NCBI GenBank assembly: GCA_949051815.1
Contig: CARQVR010000043.1
Coordinates: 1 to 27,689, forward strand
Direction: 5' to 3'
Length of the DNA: 27,689 nt
Origin: an uncultured Lachnospiraceae bacterium
Lineage (GTDB): Bacteria; Bacillota; Clostridia; Lachnospirales; Lachnospiraceae
Shown here one piece after another: positions 1 to 7,665 of the stretch; the first letter of the stretch is position 1, and every line of letters begins with the position of its first letter. The position numbers were made by a program, and so were the translations under genes. Under the pieces are notes generated by a model, which was not told the DNA's origin, made no database searches, and saw only the letters and a program-made list of their open reading frames with translations.

Positions 1-48
1 TACAAGGGATGTAACGATTTTTTCTCTTATCAACTGTCAAAGACGGGA

Positions 49-903
49 TTATAAACGAAAACAATCTGTTAGACAAATCTGTTTTTCCACATGCCGCACA
101 AAAGCCTGTCCTCTCCTCCCTTTTCCCCTGATCTCTTTCCGGTTCAGGTCCCGCATCACCTCCCCCGCCACCTGATAGCGCGCTTCCGGCGCTGCTTCTG
201 TACAGCGTTCTATGATGGCTTCCAGCGCCTCTGACAAAAGCGGATTGTAGTAAGAGGCGGGAAAGGCCATGCCGGACACCGCATCGCAAACCGCACCCGT
301 CACCATATAACAGAGCGTTTTCCCGAATGCATAAATGTCGCTTCTCTCATCCGCGCGGACGCCAAGACCATCCTCTCCCCGCTGCTCGGGCGCCGTAAAC
401 CCGTCCGAAAAAGCCATACGCGCTGCACTTTCCTCCCCGAAATTCCGGAACCCTGCCGCGCCGAAATCCACCAGTCTCAGGCTGCCGCCTGGGCATACCA
501 TAATATTATCCGGCTTCATATCCCGATAAATAACAGGTGTTTCCCTTGTGTGCAGATACTCCAGAACGTCTATCAGTGCCGCCGCCCACAGCCGCGCCTG
601 CGACTCCTCCACACATCCCTGTCTTTCGATATAGTTATGTAAACTTACTCCCTCCACATACTCCATCACCAGATACCATCCCTCCTCCCAGAGCAGCTCA
701 TACACCACCGGCAGCATCGGATGGCGCAGATCACGCAAAAAAGCGGCCTCTTCCCTGATGCGTTCCCCGCCCTCCTCCCGCAGACACTTCACCGCCACAT
801 ACCTGCCAAGACTCTCATCCTCCGCCAGATATACGCTGCCCTCACCGCCCTGTCCAAGTGGCCTGACGATTCTGTATTTTCCCAGATGTTTTCTCCCGTT
901 CAT
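49..903 (-). CDS. Cytoplasmic Ser/Thr protein kinase (Hanks type, no PASTA domain)
   Basis: Eukaryote-like protein kinase that phosphorylates Ser/Thr on partner proteins. From the ATG at 903 the protein is about 284 aa. The Gly-rich loop GQGGEG is near residues 17-22, the ATP-binding Lys (VAVK) near 39, the catalytic loop YRDMKPDN near 126-133, the DFG near 146, and an APEQ activation-segment end follows. The usual HRD is YRD here, a common bacterial variant. The protein is essentially only the kinase domain: I see no membrane segment and no PASTA repeats, unlike PrkC/PknB. The ATG at 924 is also open but has no Shine-Dalgarno; the ATG at 903 is preceded by a purine-rich GAAGAAGGG stretch. 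The gene lies about 100 nt downstream of a PP2C phosphatase gene on the same strand, which suggests an opposing pair. Substrates are unknown. Confidence 0.9.
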   Translation of the reverse strand: MNGRKHLGKYRIVRPLGQGGEGSVYLAEDESLGRYVAVKCLREEGGERIREEAAFLRDLRHPMLPVVYELLWEEGWYLVMEYVEGVSLHNYIERQGCVEESQARLWAAALIDVLEYLHTRETPVIYRDMKPDNIMVCPGGSLRLVDFGAAGFRNFGEESAARMAFSDGFTAPEQRGEDGLGVRADERSDIYAFGKTLCYMVTGAVCDAVSGMAFPASYYNPLLSEALEAIIERCTEAAPEARYQVAGEVMRDLNRKEIRGKGRRGQAFVRHVEKQICLTDCFRL

Positions 904-1026
904 ACCTCTTTTCCCTTCTTCCATAATATGTATGGATCACAGTACGTCTTACCTCAATTATAACCGCCATATAGTTTACATAACATTCTATCCATTGTGC
1001 GGATTACCCGATCACAGTCTGACCGA

Positions 1027-1743
1027 TTATCTTCCAGCCTTCACATAAACGGCCGACAGATTATCCGTCTCCCCTCTCTTCATGCACGTTTCCCCGATCT
1101 CCTTAAGCCGCCTCCCGATCTGCTCCTCCTCCGCCAGTTCTTCCGGATTCATGACCGCCCGCAGTTCTTCCCCGGTGATGCGCCTCCTGAAACCGTCCGT
1201 ACAGAGCAGGATCCCCTCGTCAGGCTTTAACACGCCCATCCTGTGCTGGGGCGCGAAATAGCCGAAGCTGCCAAGGCATTTCGTCAGTTTCCCCGCATCC
1301 TGCGCGTGGTCCTTTGTAAGCTGCTCCATTCCCCGCCGTCCCAGCCGGTATGCCCTGCTGTCGCCCAGATGCCACAGGAGCCATGTCCGCTCCCAAACGA
1401 CGAGCACCGTCATGGTCGTTCCCATGGAGATCTCTTCCTGTACGGCATATCGCTTCAACTGCCCCTGCATGTGAAAGACAAGCCTGTCTAAAGACCTTCG
1501 TATCACCCAATACCGCTTATTCTTCCGCATCATGGCAAACAGCTCCGTATAAAACCATTCCCGAAGCTTCCCCGCCGCATAACCGCTTGCTTCCCCGCCG
1601 CAGGAGACGCCGCCCATGCCGTCACACACCGCCGCAAGAAGCACCCGCCCCCTGCGCGTCAATACCTGCTGCAGCACAACCGCGTCCTGATTCGTTTCCG
1701 CCGTCGTCCCCCTGCACCAATATACATTTGTCACATACCGCAC
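1027..1743 (-). CDS. PP2C-family Ser/Thr protein phosphatase
   Basis: Metal-dependent (PPM/PP2C) phosphatase expected to reverse the action of the kinase encoded next to it. Visible motifs in order are TNQDA (metal-site Asp), AVCDGMGG, HLGDSRAYRL, LLCTDGF and ETDNLSAV, together covering the whole catalytic fold. The protein is about 238 aa, normal for a stand-alone bacterial PP2C with no transmembrane segment. The frame opens at a GTG at 1764, but a strong AGGAGGTG sits at about 1754-1761, inside that extension. I therefore prefer the GTG at 1743, although its spacing is long. The region immediately upstream is a palindromic repeat element (1771-1990), so this gene's promoter may lie in or be altered by that repeat. 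Confidence 0.9.
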   Translation of the reverse strand: MRYVTNVYWCRGTTAETNQDAVVLQQVLTRRGRVLLAAVCDGMGGVSCGGEASGYAAGKLREWFYTELFAMMRKNKRYWVIRRSLDRLVFHMQGQLKRYAVQEEISMGTTMTVLVVWERTWLLWHLGDSRAYRLGRRGMEQLTKDHAQDAGKLTKCLGSFGYFAPQHRMGVLKPDEGILLCTDGFRRRITGEELRAVMNPEELAEEEQIGRRLKEIGETCMKRGETDNLSAVYVKAGR

Positions 1744-1770
1744 GTCCCAAACGCACCTCCTCACATGTTT

Positions 1771-1990
1771 TTAATATTAGGTAATTGCGAAACTCATCAA
1801 ATCGTGGCTTTTTTTGTGCAAATAGCATAATTATAAGCAGACCCTTGTAGAGCGTCAGCGCTTAACGAGGTTTTCCACGAGTTTAGCGTCTGCTACGCTC
1901 GGAGTGGAGCGAAAGCGCGTCTGCGTTGATTATGCTATTTGTGCAAATTCAACAACCTTAAAAGAGTTTCTCAATTGCCTATTTTAATAT
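1771..1990. repeat. Palindromic MITE-like repeat element
   Basis: About 220 nt without a plausible gene. The ends are imperfect inverted repeats: TTAATATTAGGTAATTGCG followed by AAACTC at 1771-1795, and GAGTTTCTCAATTGCC followed by TATTTTAATAT at 1964-1990. A second, inner pair is AAATAGCATAAT at 1820-1831 and ATTATGCTATTT at 1929-1940, with GCAGAC/GTCTGC just inside. The central part is rich in AGCG/CGCT-type short motifs. The whole can fold into a long hairpin. Size, nested inverted ends and lack of coding capacity fit a miniature inverted-repeat element. No target-site duplication was established. It separates the PP2C gene from the rseP terminator. Confidence 0.6.
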
Positions 1991-2128
1991 AAACCCGGAA
2001 ATTCTGCGGGACCCCCGCCCTGTCAATCATGTGCCGCCTGACTCCTTTTCGCGAAACCTCTGCTCATGCCGCACACACATTTCGGATTCAAGAACAGAAT
2101 CCGATACCGCTATCATACGATACTTATG

Positions 2129-2162
2129 AAAAAAAAGCAAGGCCGGCGCTAACGCACCAGCC
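2129..2162 (-). terminator. Rho-independent terminator of the pyrH-rseP operon
   Basis: On the minus strand GGCTGGTGC (2162-2154), a GTTA loop and GCGCCGGCC (2149-2141) make a 9-bp stem with G-U pairs. TTGC and a run of eight T follow (down to 2129). The stem overlaps the rseP stop codon (TAG at 2149-2151), so the operon ends right at the gene. Confidence 0.85.
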
Positions 2163-3234
2163 TCATAATATCATTGTACATAATAAACACCATCAATACC
2201 ATCAGCACAACCAGTCCGGCAAAATGCACCATGCCCTCCTTCTCCGGCGGAACGGGTTTCCCCCGAAGCACCTCCACGAACATGAACACAAGCCGTCCGC
2301 CGTCCAGCGCGGGAAGCGGCAGAAGGTTCATAATGCCCAGATTGACGGATAAAAGCACCACAATCTCCAGCATGGTCAGGATGGCGTAAGGCGTGCCGTA
2401 GTTTTCCTCCGCCGCGTCGTAACTCTCGCCCACAAGCTGCGCGATCCCCACAGGTCCCGACACGTCGTCCTTCGACACCTGCCCCATCACGAGCATACGC
2501 AGACTCTTGTAGGTGAGTTTCACCCAGTACTCCACCTCATAGAAGCCGTACTGGAATACCTGCAGGGGATTGCACTTCAGATAATCCCCGCCGTTGGTAA
2601 TGCCCATATAATAACGCCTGGCATTTTCGTCATACTGCGGCGTAAGCGTGGTCACCGCCTTCTCCCCGTTTCTCACGTAGGTAATCTCCATCTTCTCCCC
2701 CTGATTCAGTGCGGAAATCATGGAAACCTCCCTGTAAAAGTGAATGGGTTCACGCCCGATTTTCGTAATCACGTCGCCCGTCTGCAGACCGGCCTGTTCA
2801 GCCGCGGAGCCCTCCGTAACCATACCTACCGTCGGCAGATCGGCTCCCGAAAAAGCACTCAGAATCACCGCGATCACAAACGCCAGAATGAAATTGAAGA
2901 ACGGACCCGCAAAAACCGTGGCAATGCGCGCCCAGACGCCCGCTTCGGTAAAGGCAAGCCCCTCCGGGCCATCCGCAATCCCGGATTCCGGCTCCTGCTG
3001 TGCTTCCCGTTCCACGCAGTCCTCACCGTCAAACATACACGCGCCGCCCAGCGGCAAAAGCTTTAGGGAATATTTCGTGCCGTTTTTCGTGAAAGAAAAC
3101 AGTGTCGGCCCCATTCCCACGGAAAATTCTACCACACGGATGCCGTTTCTCCTGCCAATCAGGAAATGCCCCAGTTCGTGGGAAATCACTACCAAACCAA
3201 ATACAATGATAAATAAAATAATTGTTCTAATCAA
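2149..3234 (-). CDS. rseP: RIP metalloprotease, site-2 protease family (RseP)
   Basis: Intramembrane zinc metalloprotease (M50B) that cleaves membrane-embedded substrates such as anti-sigma factors or signal-peptide remnants. The zinc site HELGH lies in the first membrane segment near residue 20. A long membrane segment around FAGPFFNFILAFVIA follows, then a PDZ domain (AGLQTGDVI near the middle). The third catalytic motif, PLPALDGG, and a last membrane helix lie near the C-terminus. Length (about 361 aa) is normal and nothing is missing. There is no ATG start. A TTG at 3249 would overlap dxr; a TTG at 3234 follows GGAG with 9-nt spacing and directly follows the dxr stop, so I prefer 3234. 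It is the last gene of the operon, translationally close to dxr. Confidence 0.93.
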   Translation of the reverse strand: MIRTIILFIIVFGLVVISHELGHFLIGRRNGIRVVEFSVGMGPTLFSFTKNGTKYSLKLLPLGGACMFDGEDCVEREAQQEPESGIADGPEGLAFTEAGVWARIATVFAGPFFNFILAFVIAVILSAFSGADLPTVGMVTEGSAAEQAGLQTGDVITKIGREPIHFYREVSMISALNQGEKMEITYVRNGEKAVTTLTPQYDENARRYYMGITNGGDYLKCNPLQVFQYGFYEVEYWVKLTYKSLRMLVMGQVSKDDVSGPVGIAQLVGESYDAAEENYGTPYAILTMLEIVVLLSVNLGIMNLLPLPALDGGRLVFMFVEVLRGKPVPPEKEGMVHFAGLVVLMVLMVFIMYNDIMRLVR

Positions 3235-3238
3235 CTCG

Positions 3239-4387
3239 CTACTCTCCAAACTTAAGCCTGATATACTCGTAGGTTTCCGCCTCCGCCGCCAGTATCTCCT
3301 CCACGGTCGGATGCTCCGTTACACGGTGCGCGTCCATAGCCGCCCCGATCAGCTCCGGTATCTCCAAAAACCGGATCTTCTTCTCCAGAAACAGAGCGAC
3401 CGCTTTCTCATTCGCCGCATTGAACACCGTAGGCAGGGAACCGCCTCTCTCAGCCGCCCGGTATGCCAGCGCAAGCCCCCCGAAAGTGTCCGTGTCCGGT
3501 TTCTCAAAGGTCAGGCTTCCAAGTTTACATAAGTCTACTCTGCCAATCTCCATTGGCCGTCTGTCCGGATAAAACAGTGCGTACTGGATGGGCAGCTTCA
3601 TGTCCGGCACACCCATCTGCCCCATAATGCCGCCGTCTGCGTACTGCACAGCCGAATGCAGAATGCTCTGGGGGTGCACCACCACCTCGATCTGTGAAAG
3701 CGCCACATCGAAAAGCCACTTCGCCTCCATCACCTCAAGCCCCTTGTTGCAGAGGGAGGCAGAATCTATCGTGACTTTCTTTCCCATCGACCAGTTGGGG
3801 TGCTTTAGCGCGTCCTCCACCGTCATATCCGCAAGTTCCTCTCTGGTTTTGCCCCGGAAAGGACCGCCTGACGCCGTGAGCAGAATCTTCTCCACCCGCG
3901 CCCGGTTTTCCCCGTGCAGCGACTGAAAAATCGCGCTGTGCTCGCTGTCCACCGGCAGAATCGAAACGCCTTTTCTCTCTGTGAGCGGCATAATGATATG
4001 CCCCGCCGTCACCAGTGTCTCCTTGTTGGCAAGGGCAATGTCCTTCCCCGCTTCAATGGCCGCGATAGTGGGTCTGATACCAATCATTCCCACAATGCCG
4101 GTGACAAGTACCTCCATCCCCTCCGCCGTCGCCACTTCCAAAAGACCGTCCATGCCGCTCACAATGCGCACGGGCAGATCTTTCACGCGCACCCGGAGGT
4201 CAGCCGCCGCTTTCTCCTCCCAGAGCGCGGCGATCTTCGGATGAAACTCCCTGATCTGCGCCTCCAAAAGTGATACGTTGGCGCCTGCCGCCAGAGACAC
4301 GACCTCCAGATCTTTTTCTTTTCTGACTATGTCCAGTGTCTGTGTTCCGATGGAGCCTGTGGAACCCAGTATGCCTATTTTCTTCAT
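3239..4387 (-). CDS. dxr: 1-deoxy-D-xylulose 5-phosphate reductoisomerase
   Basis: Second enzyme of the MEP isoprenoid pathway: converts DXP to MEP using NADPH and a divalent metal, in the cytoplasm. The start at 4387 gives MKKIGILGSTGSIG, with the NADPH-binding GSTGSIG, and is preceded by GAGGTTGAAA. A longer open frame to 4438 has no support. Further family motifs are LANKETLVTAG, PVDSEHSAIFQSL (metal ligands), TASGGPFR, and HPNWSMGKK with TIDSASLCNKGLE in the substrate pocket. About 382 aa, full length. It sits between cdsA (146 nt upstream) and rseP (immediately downstream). Together with uppS this places isoprenoid precursor and polyprenyl carrier synthesis in one operon. Confidence 0.97.
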   Translation of the reverse strand: MKKIGILGSTGSIGTQTLDIVRKEKDLEVVSLAAGANVSLLEAQIREFHPKIAALWEEKAAADLRVRVKDLPVRIVSGMDGLLEVATAEGMEVLVTGIVGMIGIRPTIAAIEAGKDIALANKETLVTAGHIIMPLTERKGVSILPVDSEHSAIFQSLHGENRARVEKILLTASGGPFRGKTREELADMTVEDALKHPNWSMGKKVTIDSASLCNKGLEVMEAKWLFDVALSQIEVVVHPQSILHSAVQYADGGIMGQMGVPDMKLPIQYALFYPDRRPMEIGRVDLCKLGSLTFEKPDTDTFGGLALAYRAAERGGSLPTVFNAANEKAVALFLEKKIRFLEIPELIGAAMDAHRVTEHPTVEEILAAEAETYEYIRLKFGE

Positions 4388-4533
4388 TTTCAACCTCGTC
4401 CCGAAACAGTCCCTCCACATGGCTGCTCCGCTTCTCATCCGTTTTCTCTCAAAAAAAGTTTACTTTTCCACGCCTGCCTGTGCACGACGCTTCTCTGTTT
4501 CTCTCCCTTGACGGCTATCCCTTGAAACACGCC

Positions 4534-5382
4534 TCACATAAATCCCGCAGCCAGCACAATCCCCCAGAAAACAATCGGCGCCGCCACGATCACGCTGTCA
4601 AAGCGGTCCATGATCCCGCCGTGTCCGGGTATCAGCTTTCCGTAATCTTTAATGTCGTGATCCCGTTTCACCGCCGAGGCCGCCAGATCTCCCACCATGG
4701 AGACGAGCGCGCCCACCGCTCCCAGACATGCCGCAAGCGGCAGCGACAGCGTCATCATGGAGTATTGATTGATCACAAAATGCGTATAGAGCACAAACAA
4801 AAGCGCTGCTCCCAGTACGCCTCCCGCCGCGCCCTCTATGGACTTCTTCGGACTCAGCTTCGGCGTCATCTTGTGTTTCCCGATCAGCACACCCACGCAG
4901 TAGGCGCATGTATCGCTCCCCCAGGATGCCAGAAACACGAACCACACAAGATAAATACCGTCCGCAAGCCCTTCCCGCAGCAGATAGAGGAAAGACAGCA
5001 TCACCGGCCCGTATAAAAAGCAGAACATGGCCGTCATGATCTGGTTCGCATGGTACTTCGGAAAGGTAAACACATAGACGAACAGAAAAACGAGAAAAGC
5101 CGCCGCAATCACCATCACCATTGCCGGAAACACTGCGCTGATATCCCTTCCCAGCGCCAGTCCCAGCACACCATAGTATACAAGTATCATCGCGCCGCCC
5201 GCTAATACCGGCGCGCCCGGATTCGGCCCGTCTCCGCGCACCTTGCAGGCTGCCGTCAGCTCCTGATATGCGATCACGGAAACGCCGAAAATCACCAGCG
5301 CTAAAAGCGCGCCTCCCTTCAAAAGAACTCCCAGCGCAACCGCCACCAATAAAATGCCGCTCAGTAGTCTTGTACGAAACAT
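4534..5382 (-). CDS. cdsA: Phosphatidate cytidylyltransferase
   Basis: Integral membrane enzyme making CDP-diacylglycerol from phosphatidic acid and CTP, the entry point to anionic phospholipids. The 282-aa protein is a string of hydrophobic helices. It carries the C-terminal family signature: SPKKSIEGAAGG, then GDLAASAVKRD, DYGKLIPGHGGIMDRFDS. The ATG at 5382 has an AGGAGG seven nt upstream. It lies 54 nt after uppS. All signature residues are present, so it should be active. Confidence 0.96.
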   Translation of the reverse strand: MFRTRLLSGILLVAVALGVLLKGGALLALVIFGVSVIAYQELTAACKVRGDGPNPGAPVLAGGAMILVYYGVLGLALGRDISAVFPAMVMVIAAAFLVFLFVYVFTFPKYHANQIMTAMFCFLYGPVMLSFLYLLREGLADGIYLVWFVFLASWGSDTCAYCVGVLIGKHKMTPKLSPKKSIEGAAGGVLGAALLFVLYTHFVINQYSMMTLSLPLAACLGAVGALVSMVGDLAASAVKRDHDIKDYGKLIPGHGGIMDRFDSVIVAAPIVFWGIVLAAGFM

Positions 5383-5436
5383 ACAGACGCCTCCTATTTC
5401 TTGTCACTCTCCACGGCACAGGGGCCGCTATCGCAA

Positions 5437-6153
5437 TTATTCCTTCAAAAGACCGTAGCGTCTGTCTCTCTTATTATATGCCGCTACCGCCTTTTCCAAT
5501 TCTTCTTTTGAAAAATCCGGCCATGCTACAGGTGTAAAATAAAACTCCGTGTAGGCGAGCTGCCAGAGCAGGAAGTTGGAAATCCGCTGCTCCCCGCAGG
5601 TGCGGATCAGAAGATCCGGCTCCGGAATCCCCGCCGTGTCAAGCGTCTCCCCGAACCGTTCCTGCGTGATCTCCTCCGGCGCGAGCGCACCGTCTCTCAC
5701 CTGCGCGGCCAGCCTGCGCACGGCGCGGACAATCTCGTCCCGGCCGCCGTAATTGATCGCGATCTGGAAGTGCAGGCCCGTATTATTCTTCGTGGCCTCC
5801 TCCAACTCCCCGATGCGCTTTCTGATATCGTCATCCAGCCGGGATTTCTCCCCGATCACACGCACACACATGTTATTTTTAGCCGCCGTTTTCAGACAAG
5901 TCTTCATATAATTGCGCAGAAGCCCCATCAGCGCGTCCACTTCGTCCGCGGGCCGGTCCCAGTTCTCCGTGCTGAAAGCATACACCGTCAGGTACTGTAT
6001 TCCCATGCGGTATGCCTCCTCACAGATTTTCTCCACGGTTTTCGCCCCCTGCACATGACCGTAATTGCGGGGCATCCCCTTACTCTTCGCCCATCTGCCG
6101 TTGCCGTCCAATATAATCGCTACATGCTGTGGAACCTTATTTTCTTCCCCCAT
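5437..6153 (-). CDS. uppS: Isoprenyl transferase (undecaprenyl diphosphate synthase type)
   Basis: cis-Prenyltransferase that elongates farnesyl diphosphate with isopentenyl diphosphate to give the C55 carrier for peptidoglycan and wall polymers. The N-terminal signature HVAIILDGNGRWA is near residues 10-22, then YAFSTENW, and the C-terminal pair PDLLIRTCGEQRISNF and LAYTEFYF, which hold diphosphate- and metal-binding residues. The start at 6153 gives MGEENKVPQHVA and a 238-aa protein with GGGAGG-like purines just upstream. ATGs at 6165 and 6198 would add residues without family similarity. It belongs to the pyrH-rseP operon. Confidence 0.95.
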   Translation of the reverse strand: MGEENKVPQHVAIILDGNGRWAKSKGMPRNYGHVQGAKTVEKICEEAYRMGIQYLTVYAFSTENWDRPADEVDALMGLLRNYMKTCLKTAAKNNMCVRVIGEKSRLDDDIRKRIGELEEATKNNTGLHFQIAINYGGRDEIVRAVRRLAAQVRDGALAPEEITQERFGETLDTAGIPEPDLLIRTCGEQRISNFLLWQLAYTEFYFTPVAWPDFSKEELEKAVAAYNKRDRRYGLLKE

Positions 6154-6308
6154 TATGCCTCCCATACGATTTTTCGCTCCTCCTGTCCCCGTCCGCAAGG
6201 AATTACATTATGTAAACCATTAAATGGAAAGGGGCAACAGAACCGTTCATTCTGTAAGCCCCTCTAAGCCCTCTAAATTCCATCCACAAATTGAGCGCTG
6301 CCCAATCG

Positions 6309-6860
6309 TCATACGGTCAAAATCTCTTTTGACTTCTCCTCCACCAGCTTATCCACATCCTTGATAAACTTGTCAGTCAGCTTCTGCAGCTTCTCCTCCA
6401 GCTCCTTAATCTCGTCCTCGGAAACCTCTGCTTTCGCCAGCTTTTTCAGCGCGTCATTGCCGTCGCGTCTGGTATTGCGGATCGCCACCTTATTCTCCTC
6501 GCCGCGCTTCCTGATATCCTTCACCAGATCTTTACGGCGCTCCTCGGTAAGCTCCGGGAATACCAGCCGGATCAGGGAACCGTCGTTGCTGGGCGTAATT
6601 CCCACATCCGACGCCATGATCGCCTTCTCGATGTCCTTGATCAGACTCTTCTCCCAAGGCGCAATCTGTAAAACCCTCGGCTCGGGTACCGTGATATTAC
6701 CCACCTGCTGGATCGGTGTGGGCGTCCCGTAATAATCCACCTTAATCTTATCGAGGACATGGGGATTGGCACGTCCTGCACGGATCGTTCCCAGATCGTT
6801 TACCAGAAAATCATAAGACTTCTGCATCTTTTCCTCATAAGGCTTCAGTCTCTCATCCAT
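6309..6860 (-). CDS. frr: Ribosome recycling factor
   Basis: Splits post-termination ribosomes together with EF-G. The 183-aa length and sequence are typical: TIRAGRANPHVLDKI early (the arginine-rich helix), PWEKSLIKDIEKAI in the middle, LTEERRKDLVKDI and a C-terminal charged helix. The ATG at 6860 follows GGGAGGA by 7 nt. pyrH lies 79 nt upstream, the conserved pyrH-frr order. The intergenic gap carries a perfect short hairpin described separately. Confidence 0.98.
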   Translation of the reverse strand: MDERLKPYEEKMQKSYDFLVNDLGTIRAGRANPHVLDKIKVDYYGTPTPIQQVGNITVPEPRVLQIAPWEKSLIKDIEKAIMASDVGITPSNDGSLIRLVFPELTEERRKDLVKDIRKRGEENKVAIRNTRRDGNDALKKLAKAEVSEDEIKELEEKLQKLTDKFIKDVDKLVEEKSKEILTV

Positions 6861-6890
6861 ACTGTAATCCTCCCAAATAAAATCTACGCC

Positions 6891-6911
6891 AAGAATTACG
6901 CTGTAATTCTT
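6891..6911 (-). promoter_or_regulatory. Perfect hairpin in the pyrH-frr spacer
   Basis: AAGAATTAC (6891-6899), a 3-nt loop and GTAATTCTT (6903-6911) form a perfect 9-bp stem. In the transcript it sits about 30 nt before the frr ribosome site. There is no T-run after it, so it is not a standard terminator. It could be an mRNA processing or stability element. Function is inferred only from structure and place. Confidence 0.4.
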
Positions 6912-6939
6912 GTGATGCCGGCCGTCGGGTCCGCATCGC

Positions 6940-7635
6940 CTACACAGTCACTTTCGTACCGTTAAATTTCCCTTTGACGGTGTTTACAATACTGTTCTCC
7001 TCATTCAGCCCGAACACCCACATAGGCATTTTATTGTCTCTGGCCAGAATGGAAGCCGTCATGTCTACCACCTGCAGATTTTTGGCAATCACCTCGTCAA
7101 TCGTAACCTCGTCATATTTCTTTGCGTCCGGGTTACTGCGCGGATCATCGTCATAGACGCCGTCCACCGCTTTCGCCAAAAGAATCACATCCGCATCCAC
7201 CTCGACCGCACGCAGCACTACCCCTGTATCCGTGGAAAAATAGGGATGCCCCGTACCGCCTGCAAAAAAGACCACCATATTCTTTCCGAAATATTTGTTC
7301 GCCCTGTCCTTCGAGAACAGCTTCGTAAAGGAGCCGCACGCAAAAGGGGTCAGTACAGACGTCATCATGCCGACGGAACGGAAAATCTCGGACACATAGA
7401 TACAATTCATAATCGTAGCCAGCATACCAATCTGATCCGCCTTCGTCCTGTCAATGTTCTCGCTCGAACGCCCCCTCCAGAAATTGCCGCCGCCGATGAC
7501 AATACCTACCTGAATGCCATCGTCCACAAGCTGCTTCACCTGCACGGCAACACCCCTTACCGTCTCCTCGTCAAAGCCTGTCTTTTTCCTGCCCGCAAGG
7601 GCCTCTCCGCTTAACTTCAAGAGTATACGTTTCAT
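6940..7635 (-). CDS. pyrH: UMP kinase
   Basis: Bacterial hexameric uridylate kinase (amino-acid kinase family): UMP + ATP to UDP + ADP, in pyrimidine nucleotide supply. The N-terminus RILLKLSGEAL, the nucleotide-binding GIVIGGGNFWRGR, the GTGHPYFSTDT segment and the DGVYDDDPRSNPDA loop are all present. 231 aa, normal. The ATG at 7635 has GGGGAGAG upstream. The gene follows the bactofilin gene by 30 nt on the same strand, so it may be co-transcribed with the envelope genes before it. Confidence 0.97.
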   Translation of the reverse strand: MKRILLKLSGEALAGRKKTGFDEETVRGVAVQVKQLVDDGIQVGIVIGGGNFWRGRSSENIDRTKADQIGMLATIMNCIYVSEIFRSVGMMTSVLTPFACGSFTKLFSKDRANKYFGKNMVVFFAGGTGHPYFSTDTGVVLRAVEVDADVILLAKAVDGVYDDDPRSNPDAKKYDEVTIDEVIAKNLQVVDMTASILARDNKMPMWVFGLNEENSIVNTVKGKFNGTKVTV

Positions 7636-7665
7636 ATTATATCGCTCTCCCCTGTGTGCCCGGAT

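Noticed and set aside
1622..1828. 68-codon minus-strand frame overlapping the PP2C start and reaching into the MITE-like repeat
   Set aside because: Out-of-frame with the conserved phosphatase and starts inside the repeat; no family similarity.
3242..3249. TTG at 3249 as start of RseP
   Set aside because: Gives five extra residues without a ribosome site; the TTG at 3234 has GGAG at suitable spacing.
2744..3532. 262-codon plus-strand open frame across rseP and dxr
   Set aside because: Antisense shadow of two clearly conserved genes; the product resembles no family and has no ribosome site.
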